Of a stretch of DNA of 64,000 nt, positions 8,324 through 16,992 are shown one piece after another. The notes below the pieces were generated by a model. That model did no database searches and was not told the DNA's origin. It was given only the letters and a program-made list of their open reading frames with translations. Each line of letters opens with the position of its first letter. Position 1 is the stretch's first letter. The translations under genes were made by a program, and so were the position numbers. Origin of the DNA: UBA12474 sp964549625 (lineage in GTDB: Bacteria > Babelota > Babeliae > Babelales > Babelaceae); NCBI GenBank assembly GCA_964549625.1, contig CAZJVA010000001.1, positions 186,001 to 250,000 of the forward strand, read 5' to 3'.

Positions 8324-8347
8324 GGCTGCCGTCAGGCGGCCTTTTTT
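8324..8347 (+). terminator. Rho-independent terminator after groEL
   Basis: GGCTGCC and GGCGGCC pair across a GTCA loop (one G-T pair), followed by a run of six T. It lies 74 bases after the groEL stop and 21 bases before the next ATG, so the downstream gene may be expressed partly by read-through or from an unseen start. Confidence 0.8.
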
Positions 8348-8367
8348 AGTTGAAGGAGTATTGTCAT

Positions 8368-9057
8368 ATGGAAGAGCGGTATTATGCGCAGTCGAGTTCT
8401 GCGGTTTCAACATTTTTTACTCGTGTATTTGGCTGGATGACGCTTGGCCTTGGTCTAACGACGTTATTTGCTTTTATGGTAGCTAGTTCTCCTGCCGCGA
8501 TTAAGACTATTTTTGGTTCCGGCCTTTTTTTAGGGCTTATTATTGTAGCGCAGTTTGCTTTGGTTATTGGACTTTCGGCCGGCATTAATCGGATGAGTTT
8601 TTCAACGGCATTATCAATGTTTTTGTTGTATTCAGGGTTGATGGGGTTGACGCTATCTTCGGTTCTCTTGGTTTATACGACGGTATCACTTTTGAGCGCC
8701 TTGGCTGTTGCGGTAGGTATGTTTGGCGCAATGGCATTGTATGGGGTTTTTACCAAGGCTGATTTAACACCAATCGGTTCTTTTTTGTTTATGAGTCTTT
8801 TTGGGCTTATTATTGCCTTGGTTATTAATTTGTTTGTCCAGAGTGCTGCATTTGATTTAGCGACAGGGATTTTTGGGGCAATAATATTTGCAGGGCTTAC
8901 TGCGTTTGATATGCAGCGATTGAAAAATTTTGCTTTATCTACGCAGCGGGATTCGGAAGCTGCAGAACGCGTGGCTTTATTGGGTGCGCTAATGCTGTAT
9001 CTTGATTTTGTTAATCTGTTTCTCAGCCTACTTCGTATTATGGGCAGGCAGCGTTAA
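8368..9057 (+). CDS. Bax inhibitor-1 / YccA family membrane protein
   Basis: 229 aa from the ATG at 8368, with a GAAGGAG site about 10 bases upstream; the longer TTG start at 8350 would overlap that site. Seven hydrophobic segments run through the chain. Family-type features are the opening with VFGWMTLGLGLTTLFAF, an internal GLMGLTLS and the C-terminal TAFDMQRLKNF with acidic residues near the last helix. BI-1 members are integral membrane proteins linked to ion (Ca2+/H+) leak and FtsH-related quality control; the bacterial role is not settled. Strong terminators flank it on both sides. Confidence 0.9.
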   Translation: MEERYYAQSSSAVSTFFTRVFGWMTLGLGLTTLFAFMVASSPAAIKTIFGSGLFLGLIIVAQFALVIGLSAGINRMSFSTALSMFLLYSGLMGLTLSSVLLVYTTVSLLSALAVAVGMFGAMALYGVFTKADLTPIGSFLFMSLFGLIIALVINLFVQSAAFDLATGIFGAIIFAGLTAFDMQRLKNFALSTQRDSEAAERVALLGALMLYLDFVNLFLSLLRIMGRQR

Positions 9058-9070
9058 AAATTTGATTTTT

Positions 9071-9124
9071 AAGAATAAAGAAGGCCGGACCCTGAAGCTT
9101 CAGGGTCCGGCCTTCTTTATTCTT
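9071..9124. terminator. 54-base perfect palindrome, terminator-like
   Basis: Two 27-base arms are exact reverse complements with no loop base. The arms carry a GC-rich core (GGCCGGACCCTGAAG at 9082-9096) and AT-rich outer ends with T-rich 3' tails on both strands. It begins 14 bases after the BI-1 stop. As RNA it would form a very stable hairpin, most likely a terminator. Confidence 0.8.
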
Positions 9125-9209
9125 AGTTAATATTGTGCTTTTGAGAGCTGTTTTGTTACGGTTTTAGTGGGGATTGTGAGGCGGCTAAAACTAAAAATTT
9201 GGAGGGGAA

Positions 9210-11159
9210 ATGGAGTTGTTTAGAGCGCGACTATGGGCGTTGCCTGTAGTGTTGAGTGGTTTGTTTTTTTGGGGGATATCGGCGGCGGTCGATGATGTTG
9301 CAGCTTTGCGTCAAAAAATGCTTGCTTGTGAACGTATGGTTGGAGAGGGCGAGAAGATTTTGCGGGCCTATCCGCTTAGTACGGCATGTCGAATTTTTGA
9401 AAGTGATGTTCGATGGAATACCGCCGATTTAGTGGTTTCTGTTTTTGGCTTGCATCAAGGTGCGGCTGTTTGTTATTTAGACGGGCGTGATACACGATTA
9501 ATTTGGAATTTTTTGGGTGGTCTGCGGGAGGGCGATTCAAAGAAGGCAACAGGATTACGGCAGATAAGTCGATATTCTGATACTCAAGAGCTTGGGCGAG
9601 AACAATCGCAGGACTATATCATTGACGAAATGGTTACGCGTGGCCGTGAAGGGGGCTGGATTTCCTATGAGTGGAATGGTAGCGTAAGATTTTCCTTTGT
9701 TAAGCTTGTGAAAAAGGCGGACCAGGATTTAATACTTGGTGTTAGCTTCTATCCAGATTCTCCTCAGTTTATTATACAGCAATTAGTGCAGCAGGCTGTT
9801 TGGTATGGCCAAAAATACGGCGCATCTAACCTGTTTCAACAGATTAATAATCCGCAAGGTCCCTTTGTGTATGGGGATATGTATCTCTGGGCATATGATA
9901 TGGAGGGTTTTGCTTTTGCACATGGGCGTAATCTTGCATATGTAGGGCAAAATCGTCTTGGTTGGCGCGATTCTAGCGGGCGCGAGAGAAATCGGGCGAT
10001 GATTGATCTTGTTGCTCGTGATTCACGTGGCTGGGTTGATTATGACGAAAGTGGTCTGAATAAAAGGGCATTTGTTAAAGAGTTGATCGATCCGCGGAGT
10101 GGAAAACGATATGTTGTTGGTGGCGGGTATTATCCTGACATTACGGCTAATACAGTTCGTGATATGGTCAAGCGCGGGGTTGCTTACCTGAAAGCCAATG
10201 GTCCTGAAATAGCATTTCGTGATTTTACGAGTTATGTGGGCCAGTTTGCCTATGGTCCGCTTCACATGTTTGCCTATGATCTGGATGGAGTAAGCCGAGC
10301 TGATGGAGAAAATCCAATTTTTATCGGGCAAAATCTAAAGAATATCCGTGATCCTGAGGGACGTTATATTGTTCGAGAGATGTTAGAAACTGCTCAAAAG
10401 AGAGGTAGTGGTTGGGTTAATTTTGTTAATAAGCGCGCATTTTACTCAGTATACGTTGAGTTAGTGGAAGTTCCGGATGGAAAATTTGTTGTAGGCTCTG
10501 GATATTGGCCAATTTCAAAAGAAAGCTATGCAAGTTTGTTGGCGATAAAGGCTACCAGATATCTTGAATCGAGAGATACATTTGAAGCCTTTAAAGAATT
10601 CTCTTCCAATGCACGAGATTTTGTCCATGGGGATCTTTTTGTGCAGGTTTATGCAGAGGATGGGACCTGTTTGGTATACGGGATGGACAAGAGTAAGGTT
10701 TGGGACGATGTTTCAGGCGAGCTTGATGAGTATGGGTATCCTTTTGTTGATCGAGTTATTTCGTTAGCGCAGCAAGGCGGCGGATGGGTTGAACTTAAGC
10801 GAAATGGGAGTCCATATAAGTTGTATTGTTCTTTGGTTACCAAACGACTTCAAGATCATGTTTCAACTGCGGCAACAGTGCCAGAAGGGTTACTAATGCT
10901 TGGGGATTTGCAGCAACCACAGGACTTGTCAGATAGGTCTGTGGCAACAAGGCCGGGTAGTACTGAGGCGAAGACTGATATTTGGCTTCGTCAGCAAGGC
11001 ATGGCTTTGCAGGAAGCAGTATCTTCGGTTGAGGCGCCGCTAGCAGAACCAATAGCTCCAGAGCGAATTTCTGAGGGCGCGCATGGTGGCAAAGAATCAA
11101 ATGTAGTTTCCTCTGCGATTGATCGAAATTTTGTGATTGCGGTTGGTTTTTATCTCTAA
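9210..11159 (+). CDS. Exported protein with four tandem Cache domains
   Basis: 649 aa. Residues 1-26 are a signal peptide (LPVVLSGLFFWGISAAV). The rest consists of repeated single-Cache-type ligand-binding units, recognised by the recurring pattern F-V-x-G-D-L/M-Y/F-x-x-x-Y-D-x-x-G then G-Q-N, G-x-W-V-x-Y and V-V-G-x-G-Y-Y-P. Units lie at about 35-185, 190-315, 320-440 and 445-649. In the fourth, about 90 residues of low-complexity Ser/Ala/Gln-rich sequence (roughly 548-637) interrupt the fold before its last strand. No transmembrane helix or signalling domain follows, so it is probably a soluble periplasmic binder or sensor. Ligand unknown. Confidence 0.82.
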   Translation: MELFRARLWALPVVLSGLFFWGISAAVDDVAALRQKMLACERMVGEGEKILRAYPLSTACRIFESDVRWNTADLVVSVFGLHQGAAVCYLDGRDTRLIWNFLGGLREGDSKKATGLRQISRYSDTQELGREQSQDYIIDEMVTRGREGGWISYEWNGSVRFSFVKLVKKADQDLILGVSFYPDSPQFIIQQLVQQAVWYGQKYGASNLFQQINNPQGPFVYGDMYLWAYDMEGFAFAHGRNLAYVGQNRLGWRDSSGRERNRAMIDLVARDSRGWVDYDESGLNKRAFVKELIDPRSGKRYVVGGGYYPDITANTVRDMVKRGVAYLKANGPEIAFRDFTSYVGQFAYGPLHMFAYDLDGVSRADGENPIFIGQNLKNIRDPEGRYIVREMLETAQKRGSGWVNFVNKRAFYSVYVELVEVPDGKFVVGSGYWPISKESYASLLAIKATRYLESRDTFEAFKEFSSNARDFVHGDLFVQVYAEDGTCLVYGMDKSKVWDDVSGELDEYGYPFVDRVISLAQQGGGWVELKRNGSPYKLYCSLVTKRLQDHVSTAATVPEGLLMLGDLQQPQDLSDRSVATRPGSTEAKTDIWLRQQGMALQEAVSSVEAPLAEPIAPERISEGAHGGKESNVVSSAIDRNFVIAVGFYL

Positions 11160-11166
11160 GACTTAC

Positions 11167-11205
11167 GTGGCCGTGTAGCGAAATACACGGCCACTTCTAT
11201 TTTTA
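11167..11205 (+). terminator. Rho-independent terminator after the Cache protein
   Basis: An 11-base perfect stem (GTGGCCGTGTA with TACACGGCCAC) around loop GCGAAA begins 7 bases after the stop codon and is followed by TTCTATTTTTA. Confidence 0.88.
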
Positions 11206-11267
11206 TTGAATTAGTCGGTCTAAGAAAATATTTGTAGATGAGTTTTGATGGTAGAAGTCAGAAGAAG

Positions 11268-11359
11268 TGGAGGAGAGAGTGGGATTCGAACCCACGATCC
11301 CGCGCAAACGGGATAACGGTTTTCAAGACCGCCGCTTTCGACCACTCAGCCATCTCTCC
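11268..11359 (-). tRNA. tRNA-Ser (TGA)
   Basis: On the minus strand, acceptor GGAGAGA pairs with TCTCTCC and CCA is encoded (11268-11270). The anticodon arm CGGTC TTGAAAA reads TGA. A long variable arm of the class II type (ATCCCG/CGGGAT) marks a serine tRNA, and the T arm is GTGGG TTCGAAT CCCAC. The discriminator base is T. It reads UCN codons. Confidence 0.95.
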
Positions 11360-11373
11360 AAACAGATATTTTT

Positions 11374-11402
11374 ATATTACGTGCAGTTTTGTATTTTAGC
11401 AA
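11374..11402 (-). promoter_or_regulatory. Promoter of tRNA-Ser
   Basis: On the minus strand TTGCTA (11402-11397), a 17-base spacer and TAATAT (11379-11374) end 14 bases before the tRNA. Same geometry as the tRNA-Arg promoter. Confidence 0.5.
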
Positions 11403-11493
11403 TCTCTTTTTGTTGACCGTTGCATCGATCTAACTGCTTATGAGACACTAGCATCAGGGTGGGGGGTAATGAGTTCTATCGGTGGAGGTTGGT

Positions 11494-12036
11494 ATGAAAT
11501 GGAGTTTGGCCGGAGCAATTGGAGTTGCGGTAATCTCTGGCTTTTTTTTGTTTGGGGCCCGGTCACGGCCTGATCCAGTTAGTCATCTTGAGCGTGCAAT
11601 AGGATTTAGTGAACAGTTGGTGCGAGCGGCCACCGAGTCGAATGTTTTGTGCGATGGGTGGCCTATGTGCGAGGAGCCTCGTGTTCATTTTCAAATAATT
11701 ATGGATGAATTGATACAGGTTTATGAGATGCGCTGCTTTGAAGAAGGATGTTTTGATTTTGTCCACACACTTTATCAAATAAATAAATATCTTTGTGGTC
11801 CTGACGGTCTTTTTGACCAAGTCCTGGCGGTGCGTTATGAGAATGAAAAACTGGAAAATCCTTTTGCGCAATTAGTAGCGCAACTACACGATTGCTGTGA
11901 CATGATTATTGCGCAAAATTTTCTACAGGTAGATGAATATGATTCTTTTGTTCGTTTATGTCGGGTAATACAAGAGGTTGCTATAATACTAGCGCGGCAA
12001 TGGGAGTACCGAACTCCTTGTGTTGAAGGTGATTAG
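11494..12036 (+). CDS. Small membrane-anchored or exported protein, unknown
   Basis: 180 aa from the ATG at 11494 (GGAGG six bases upstream). One N-terminal hydrophobic helix (residues 5-21, LAGAIGVAVISGFFLFG) is followed by an RSRPD stretch, so it is either a signal peptide or a membrane anchor. The rest is predicted helical with eight or so Cys residues spread along it, including CDGWPMC and LHDCCDM. I recognise no family. It lies between tRNA-Ser and a LysE-type exporter, 33 bases ahead of the latter, and may share its transcript. Confidence 0.6.
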   Translation: MKWSLAGAIGVAVISGFFLFGARSRPDPVSHLERAIGFSEQLVRAATESNVLCDGWPMCEEPRVHFQIIMDELIQVYEMRCFEEGCFDFVHTLYQINKYLCGPDGLFDQVLAVRYENEKLENPFAQLVAQLHDCCDMIIAQNFLQVDEYDSFVRLCRVIQEVAIILARQWEYRTPCVEGD

Positions 12037-12069
12037 TAGTTGTTTTGGGGTGGCGAGTGAACAGGCATA

Positions 12070-12744
12070 ATGGGGTTTTTGATGATTAGTGCGATAATAA
12101 AGGTTTGGGGGCTTGCTGTTGCCAGTGCTATTCCACTGGGGCCAGTAGGTCTTTCAATTATACGCTATACTTTGAGCTATGGGGCTCTGTATGGATGTAT
12201 TGCAGTTCTTGGTGCGATTAGTGCTGACTTGCTCTATGCTCTTTTGGCTGGTTTTGGTGCTACGGTTTTAACTGATCTTTTGCTGAACTACCAAGTTTTT
12301 GTGGGGATATTTGGTGGGTCTTTGCTGATTTATCTTGGTTTTTTTTTCATACGGCACCCGCCCCAGTTTTTGGCATCAGGGGACGTTCAGCTTAGGGCAA
12401 GCTTTTTAACGCCAGCCGTGTCAACGTTCTTCTTAACCTTAGCAAATCCCATGACGATATTTGCTTTTTGGGGGATTTTTTCTGTGGTGGCAGATGCATC
12501 AATGAGTCTTGCCATGCGATTGGGGTTGGTTGGTGCTCTTGTTGCCGGTTCTTTTTCTTGGTGGTTGTTTTTAGTTTTGGTTTTACATCTTGCACGGGCA
12601 CGAGTTTCTAACTCTCTAATTGTGCTAGCTAATTTTGGTGCAGGATGCTTGATTGCGGGAGCAGGTTTTTTTGTCGTACTCCGCGCAATCAATTGTATTA
12701 TTCAGGCTATTATTGAGGGTGGATATTGTGCTTGGCCTCTATGA
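12070..12744 (+). CDS. LysE/RhtB family amino-acid exporter
   Basis: 224 aa with six hydrophobic segments. The family's N-terminal signature is seen as AIPLGPVGLSIIRYTLSYG (canonical PGPxxxxxxxxxxxxG), and the middle LANPMTIFAFWGIFS matches the conserved NPK/NPMT-type helix. Members export amino acids or their metabolites through the inner membrane. The start is uncertain: ATG at 12070, or ATG at 12082 with GGGG in front. The gene is convergent with the HAD phosphatase, with only 4 bases between stops. The substrate cannot be told from sequence. Confidence 0.8.
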   Translation: MGFLMISAIIKVWGLAVASAIPLGPVGLSIIRYTLSYGALYGCIAVLGAISADLLYALLAGFGATVLTDLLLNYQVFVGIFGGSLLIYLGFFFIRHPPQFLASGDVQLRASFLTPAVSTFFLTLANPMTIFAFWGIFSVVADASMSLAMRLGLVGALVAGSFSWWLFLVLVLHLARARVSNSLIVLANFGAGCLIAGAGFFVVLRAINCIIQAIIEGGYCAWPL

Positions 12745-12748
12745 TGAT

Positions 12749-13453
12749 TTAAAGAGAATCAAAGAGACTTTGTATTTTTTCCATAGAATCTGCGCGACAT
12801 GTTGGTTGTGCCGATAGAACCCAGTCGCGATACCAGCTCTGCTGGGCATGGCTGCCACCTAAATAGGCGATAACAGGCATCTTTGCGCGCTGTGCTGCGG
12901 TTATTCCAGTAACGCTATCTTCGATTACTAAACATTTTTCTGGTGAGATACCACATTGTTGTGCTGCAAATAGGTACAAATCAGGTTCTGGTTTTCCTTT
13001 TTCGACCATGTACGCGGTAAAGCGGCGCTCTTCGGGGAAGAATTTGTCTAGCCCACTGGCATGAAATGCGCTGTCCAGACGATCTTTTTTGCCATTGGTG
13101 GCAACACAAAAAAGTATGTTTTTTTGTTGAAGCAGCGTAAGAAGCTCAATAACTCCTTTGTTGGGGCGGAGTGGTGCGAGAAGAAATCGTTTTTTTATTT
13201 CCTCGTGGATGGCTGTGCCGAGAGCGTCTCGCTCTTGTACGGTAATCCCCGGAATGCTTTGTTCTATAATAGTTTCATGTGTTAGGCCAGAGGTCTCTTC
13301 CATAAGTTGTAACGCCGTTTTAGGGACGCCATAGGCGGAGATTTTTTCAGCGTAAACGTCAAATGAAATAAGTTCACTATCAACTAAAACGCCGTCGTTG
13401 TCGAACAGTACTAATTCAAGTTGTTCGGGAAGGCATGGAGTAGCGAATTTCAT
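12749..13453 (-). CDS. HAD-superfamily phosphatase (beta-phosphoglucomutase/YieH-like)
   Basis: 234 aa. HAD motif I is FDNDGVLVDSE with nucleophile D18 and acid/base D20. Motif II is VATNGKK, motif III the Lys of EKGKPEPDLYL, and motif IV VIEDSVTGI. The helical cap between motifs I and II (about residues 30-95) places it in subfamily IA. Relatives hydrolyse or isomerise sugar phosphates such as 6-phosphogluconate or 2-deoxyglucose-6-phosphate. It lies just downstream of uvrD on the same strand. The exact substrate is unknown. Confidence 0.85.
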   Translation of the reverse strand: MKFATPCLPEQLELVLFDNDGVLVDSELISFDVYAEKISAYGVPKTALQLMEETSGLTHETIIEQSIPGITVQERDALGTAIHEEIKKRFLLAPLRPNKGVIELLTLLQQKNILFCVATNGKKDRLDSAFHASGLDKFFPEERRFTAYMVEKGKPEPDLYLFAAQQCGISPEKCLVIEDSVTGITAAQRAKMPVIAYLGGSHAQQSWYRDWVLSAQPTCRADSMEKIQSLFDSL

Positions 13454-13482
13454 AAGGAATCCTTTTTGGTATGTTGATCTAC

Positions 13483-15717
13483 CTATGTTGGTGTAACAAA
13501 ATTAGCATCTATTTTCTTTTCTCCTTGGGCAAAGGCAATTGTCAGTACGGTCTTACCATCTGATCGTGTTTCGATATGGCGAATGATGCCTGTTCCAAAG
13601 GATTTGTGGCTAACAGGCTGAAGCCGCTTCCATGGGGAGTTTGGCTTTGGTTGTTTAAGCGGTATTTTTGCAAAAGGATCATTGCTGCAGGTGTTCTTTA
13701 CAAGAGAGGCAAATTCTTGGGCGCGTGTTAGGTAGGGAGAATCTTGTTTGTTTTGAAGCCAATTGGAAAGAAATTGGCTAATTTGTAATGAGCTCCAATA
13801 TGCTGTTTTTTGGAGCATGTTGGGCTCTTCTTTTATTTCTGCGAGGAATCTGGAGGGCGTCTGGCTGGTTATGTATCCGTATAGTGCCCGCTGTTCAGCG
13901 TGGGTTATAAGTAGATATTCTCGTGCTCGTGTAATTCCAACATAAAGTAGTCGCCGTTCTTCTTCAAGTGCTTCTGGGTCTTGTGTTGAGCGAGCTGAGG
14001 GAAGCAAACCGTCTTCAAGGCCTGGTAAAACAACAAAATCGAATTCTAGACCCTTTGCTGCGTGGAGTGTCATAAGTGTTACGTGTTTATTGCGGCATTC
14101 TTCGTTTCTTTTTGAAAACTCTTGAAGTAGCCCAATTTCATCAAGAAACGTGGCGGTTGTTGTTATGCCCCGCTCTTCAGCTGCATAGGCTGTTGTTACG
14201 AGTTCTTTTACGTTGTCTATCTTTTCTGCGGCTTTTTCTTTTTCATACTGAGTTTTGAGGTATGAAAGATATTCTGTTTTGTTGATGATATGTTCTAGCG
14301 TTTGAGTTGGTGAAACAAGCGTGGCAGATTCTTGAACGCACAAGAGGAACTCTTCTAATTTTTGTTTTTTCAGGGGAGGTAATGTTTGAGCGAGTATTTG
14401 AGCGATTTGATGAAAATCTAATAGTGGTTCATTGTCCCATGTTGCAAATAAAACTTCTTCAACCTTAGGGCCGAGTCCGCGTAGCGGCACGTTTAAAATG
14501 CGTTTGGCAGCAATGCGGTCAAAGGGATTGGTTGTAAGCCGTAGGTATGCAAGGAGGTCTTTAACCTCTTCACGTTCGTAAAACTGAATTCCGCCAATAA
14601 TTTGGTAGGGAATTGAGTGGTATAGAAGGGATTCTTCAATTATGCGTGATTGGTGGTGCGAGCGGTAGAGTACAGCACATTCAAGTCCTCTTTCAAGTGC
14701 TTTGGCCAGCGCCTTGGTGGCAACAGTGCTTTCTTGACGGTCAGAGGAAACGTTAAGTATTTTTACGCGATTTGTAGCGATTTTTTCCGACCAGAGGTTT
14801 TTTTCTTTGCGACCGTAGTTGTTTTTAATAAGTTCGTTTGCAAGGCCTAAAATTGGTTGGACCGAGCGGTAGTTTTGGGCAAGGGTGATTTCTTGCGTGT
14901 CAGGAAAATTGTGAGGAAAGTTTAAAATATTAGAAACAACGGCACCTCGCCAAGCGTAAATTGATTGGTCCTCATCGCCTACAACACACAGCGATTCGCA
15001 GGTCTGTTTTCCGCTTTTGTCCCGGCTAATTAGTTGCAAAAGCGCATCCTGAATCTTGTTTGTGTCCTGGTACTCGTCGACAAGAATATGCTGTATTTGT
15101 TGTTGCGTGGTTGTTTGTAGCTCAGCGTTAGTCCGTAGTAACTTTATAGTTTCTAGTAGTAAGTCATCAAAATCAACGCACCGTGCCTTCTCTTTTTCTT
15201 GTTCATACGCGATAAAGATTTCTCGTACGAGTGGATGCTCAATGCTGTATGGACTAACAACCCCGGTTACGGATTGGTTTTTTGCTTGTGAAATGGTATG
15301 GAGAACACTTTGAGGGGTCATCTGTTTGTGTAAACCAGATTGAGATAAAAGCCCTTTGATGATTTTTTCTTGATCTGTGCTATCAAGAATTGAAAAGTCG
15401 GGCGATTTCAAATATTTTCGGTTTCGCTTGAGAAAGCGAAGACAAAAAGAGTGGAATGTTCCTAAGAAGGGAAGAGCTTCTTGGTTTGGTAGAAGTTTGC
15501 TCATCCGCTCTCTCATTTCGGATGCCGCTTTGTTGGTAAAGGTTAGGGCTGTTATTAATGCAGGGTCTACTCCGTGTTCAAGACAGAGATAGGCCATGCG
15601 CATTGTGATAACGCGTGTTTTGCCTGATCCTGCGCCCGCACGAACAAGGAAGATTCCTGAGCGCGGTATAACAGCCTTTATCTGCTCTTTATTGAGTTTT
15701 TCTGTGATATGCTTCAT
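13483..15717 (-). CDS. UvrD/PcrA-type superfamily 1 DNA helicase
   Basis: 744 aa. The 3'-5' helicase motifs appear in order: NKEQ near the start, Walker A AGAGSGKTR (about 26-34), TFTNKAA, motif II VDEYQDTN, motif III DEDQSIYAWRGA, motif IV QNYRS, and C-terminal VTLMTLHAAKGLEF and LLYVGITRAR. Relatives unwind DNA in nucleotide-excision and mismatch repair and clear replication blocks. The ATG at 15717 overlaps the hflX stop as ATGA, indicating coupled translation; an ATG at 15729 is less likely. The C-terminal tail has a tudor-like end typical of PcrA. Confidence 0.92.
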   Translation of the reverse strand: MKHITEKLNKEQIKAVIPRSGIFLVRAGAGSGKTRVITMRMAYLCLEHGVDPALITALTFTNKAASEMRERMSKLLPNQEALPFLGTFHSFCLRFLKRNRKYLKSPDFSILDSTDQEKIIKGLLSQSGLHKQMTPQSVLHTISQAKNQSVTGVVSPYSIEHPLVREIFIAYEQEKEKARCVDFDDLLLETIKLLRTNAELQTTTQQQIQHILVDEYQDTNKIQDALLQLISRDKSGKQTCESLCVVGDEDQSIYAWRGAVVSNILNFPHNFPDTQEITLAQNYRSVQPILGLANELIKNNYGRKEKNLWSEKIATNRVKILNVSSDRQESTVATKALAKALERGLECAVLYRSHHQSRIIEESLLYHSIPYQIIGGIQFYEREEVKDLLAYLRLTTNPFDRIAAKRILNVPLRGLGPKVEEVLFATWDNEPLLDFHQIAQILAQTLPPLKKQKLEEFLLCVQESATLVSPTQTLEHIINKTEYLSYLKTQYEKEKAAEKIDNVKELVTTAYAAEERGITTTATFLDEIGLLQEFSKRNEECRNKHVTLMTLHAAKGLEFDFVVLPGLEDGLLPSARSTQDPEALEEERRLLYVGITRAREYLLITHAEQRALYGYITSQTPSRFLAEIKEEPNMLQKTAYWSSLQISQFLSNWLQNKQDSPYLTRAQEFASLVKNTCSNDPFAKIPLKQPKPNSPWKRLQPVSHKSFGTGIIRHIETRSDGKTVLTIAFAQGEKKIDANFVTPT

Positions 15718-16826
15718 GCAGGTTTCCACCTTGCGAGCAAAGAAACTAGGGGTTGTGTCGCATTTTTGTCTTGTGCGGAAATGAAAACAGCCGGGGCATA
15801 TTGTTGCGCGATTTCTTTTTTGTTTTCTGGGGTTAGTGTTGCCTGATCAATTTTATTAAAAACAAATATCTTTGGAATTGCACCCGCACCAATTTCTTTT
15901 AGTGTATCTTCGACAACCGTAATGTGATTTCTCCAGTTTTTGTCGGCGATGTCAACGACTAGGAGGAGAAGTTGCGCATATTGCAATTCAGAAAGCGTAG
16001 ATTTAAATGCAGCTACGAGGCTGTGGGGTAGGTTTTGTATGAACCCAACTGTGTCGGAAATGGTTCCCTTTTTGGCGCCGTTTAAAAAGAGTTCGCGTGT
16101 TGTTGTATCCAGTGTTGCAAAGAGCTTGTTTTCAGCGAGAATATTGCTGTTGGTGAGGGTGTTAAGCAAGGTTGATTTACCTGCGTTGGTGTAGCCGACA
16201 ATGCCGATGTGGGGTGTTTTGCTTTCTAGTCGACGTTTTCTTTGGGTTGTGCGCACTTTTTCTAGTTGGTCAAGTTCTTTTCGTGCCTGGGTTATTGCCC
16301 GTTCTAGGTGTTGTGTGGCTTTTTCTTTTGCCGTTTCACCTGGCCCACGGGTTCCAATTGTGCCCCCTTGTTGCGAAAGATGGATGCCGTATCCGGCTAA
16401 GCGGCTTTTTTGAAACTTTAAAATAGCCATTTCGACTTGAACCTTGCCTTCTGCGCTCTGCGCCCCTTGTTCGAAAATTCTGAGAATCAATTCTGTCCGA
16501 TCGATGATAGGCGCATTAAGAGCTTCTTTAAGGTTTCGTGCTTGTTGGGTGCTTAGTGGTTCTGAGATTATAATTTCGTCAAATTGTTGTTGTTCACAAA
16601 GGGCAATTAATTCGTTTAACTTGCCTTTTGTGAAGAAGTATGAATGATCAATGCTGCGCAATTTGACGTGTACTTCTTCAGCTGGGATGGTGCCGCTCGT
16701 AGAGACGAGACTTTTAAATTCTTGGAAGTAAGCTTCTGCATCGAAAGTTTTATTATGTGGTGTTTGAGCACCAATAATTAGTACTGATGTCTGAGTGGCG
16801 GTATCAATGAGATTTTTTGTCGACAT
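15714..16826 (-). CDS. hflX: Ribosome-associated GTPase HflX
   Basis: 370 aa. The N-terminal HflX domain (about 1-180) includes the ERAITQARKELDQLEKV coiled coil and GGTIGTRGPGET. The G domain follows with G1 GYTNAGKSTLLN, G3 DTVGFIQNLPH and G4 NKID. HflX splits stalled 70S ribosomes and helps in heat or antibiotic stress. The C-terminal extension seen in some homologues is short or absent. It is the first gene of an hflX-uvrD pair on the minus strand and is divergent from ffh. Confidence 0.94.
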   Translation of the reverse strand: MSTKNLIDTATQTSVLIIGAQTPHNKTFDAEAYFQEFKSLVSTSGTIPAEEVHVKLRSIDHSYFFTKGKLNELIALCEQQQFDEIIISEPLSTQQARNLKEALNAPIIDRTELILRIFEQGAQSAEGKVQVEMAILKFQKSRLAGYGIHLSQQGGTIGTRGPGETAKEKATQHLERAITQARKELDQLEKVRTTQRKRRLESKTPHIGIVGYTNAGKSTLLNTLTNSNILAENKLFATLDTTTRELFLNGAKKGTISDTVGFIQNLPHSLVAAFKSTLSELQYAQLLLLVVDIADKNWRNHITVVEDTLKEIGAGAIPKIFVFNKIDQATLTPENKKEIAQQYAPAVFISAQDKNATQPLVSLLARWKPA

Positions 16827-16888
16827 AGTATGTTTCCTGAAAAAATGGGATGCGCGCTATCTGTTTGTCTGGATTTTTGACCATTATC

Positions 16889-16916
16889 TTACCAAAAAAT
16901 AAGAAGCTGGTATAAT
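16889..16916 (+). promoter_or_regulatory. Promoter for the ffh-rplS operon
   Basis: TTACCA (16889-16894), a 16-base spacer and a perfect TATAAT (16911-16916) preceded by TGG, which makes an extended -10. It lies about 77 bases before the ffh ATG. Confidence 0.6.
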
Positions 16917-16992
16917 AACACTCTATGATATAGGCCAGGTTAATTTCCTCAGTTACCAGATGCATATTTTAGTTACTTGAGAGTTTTTTGTA

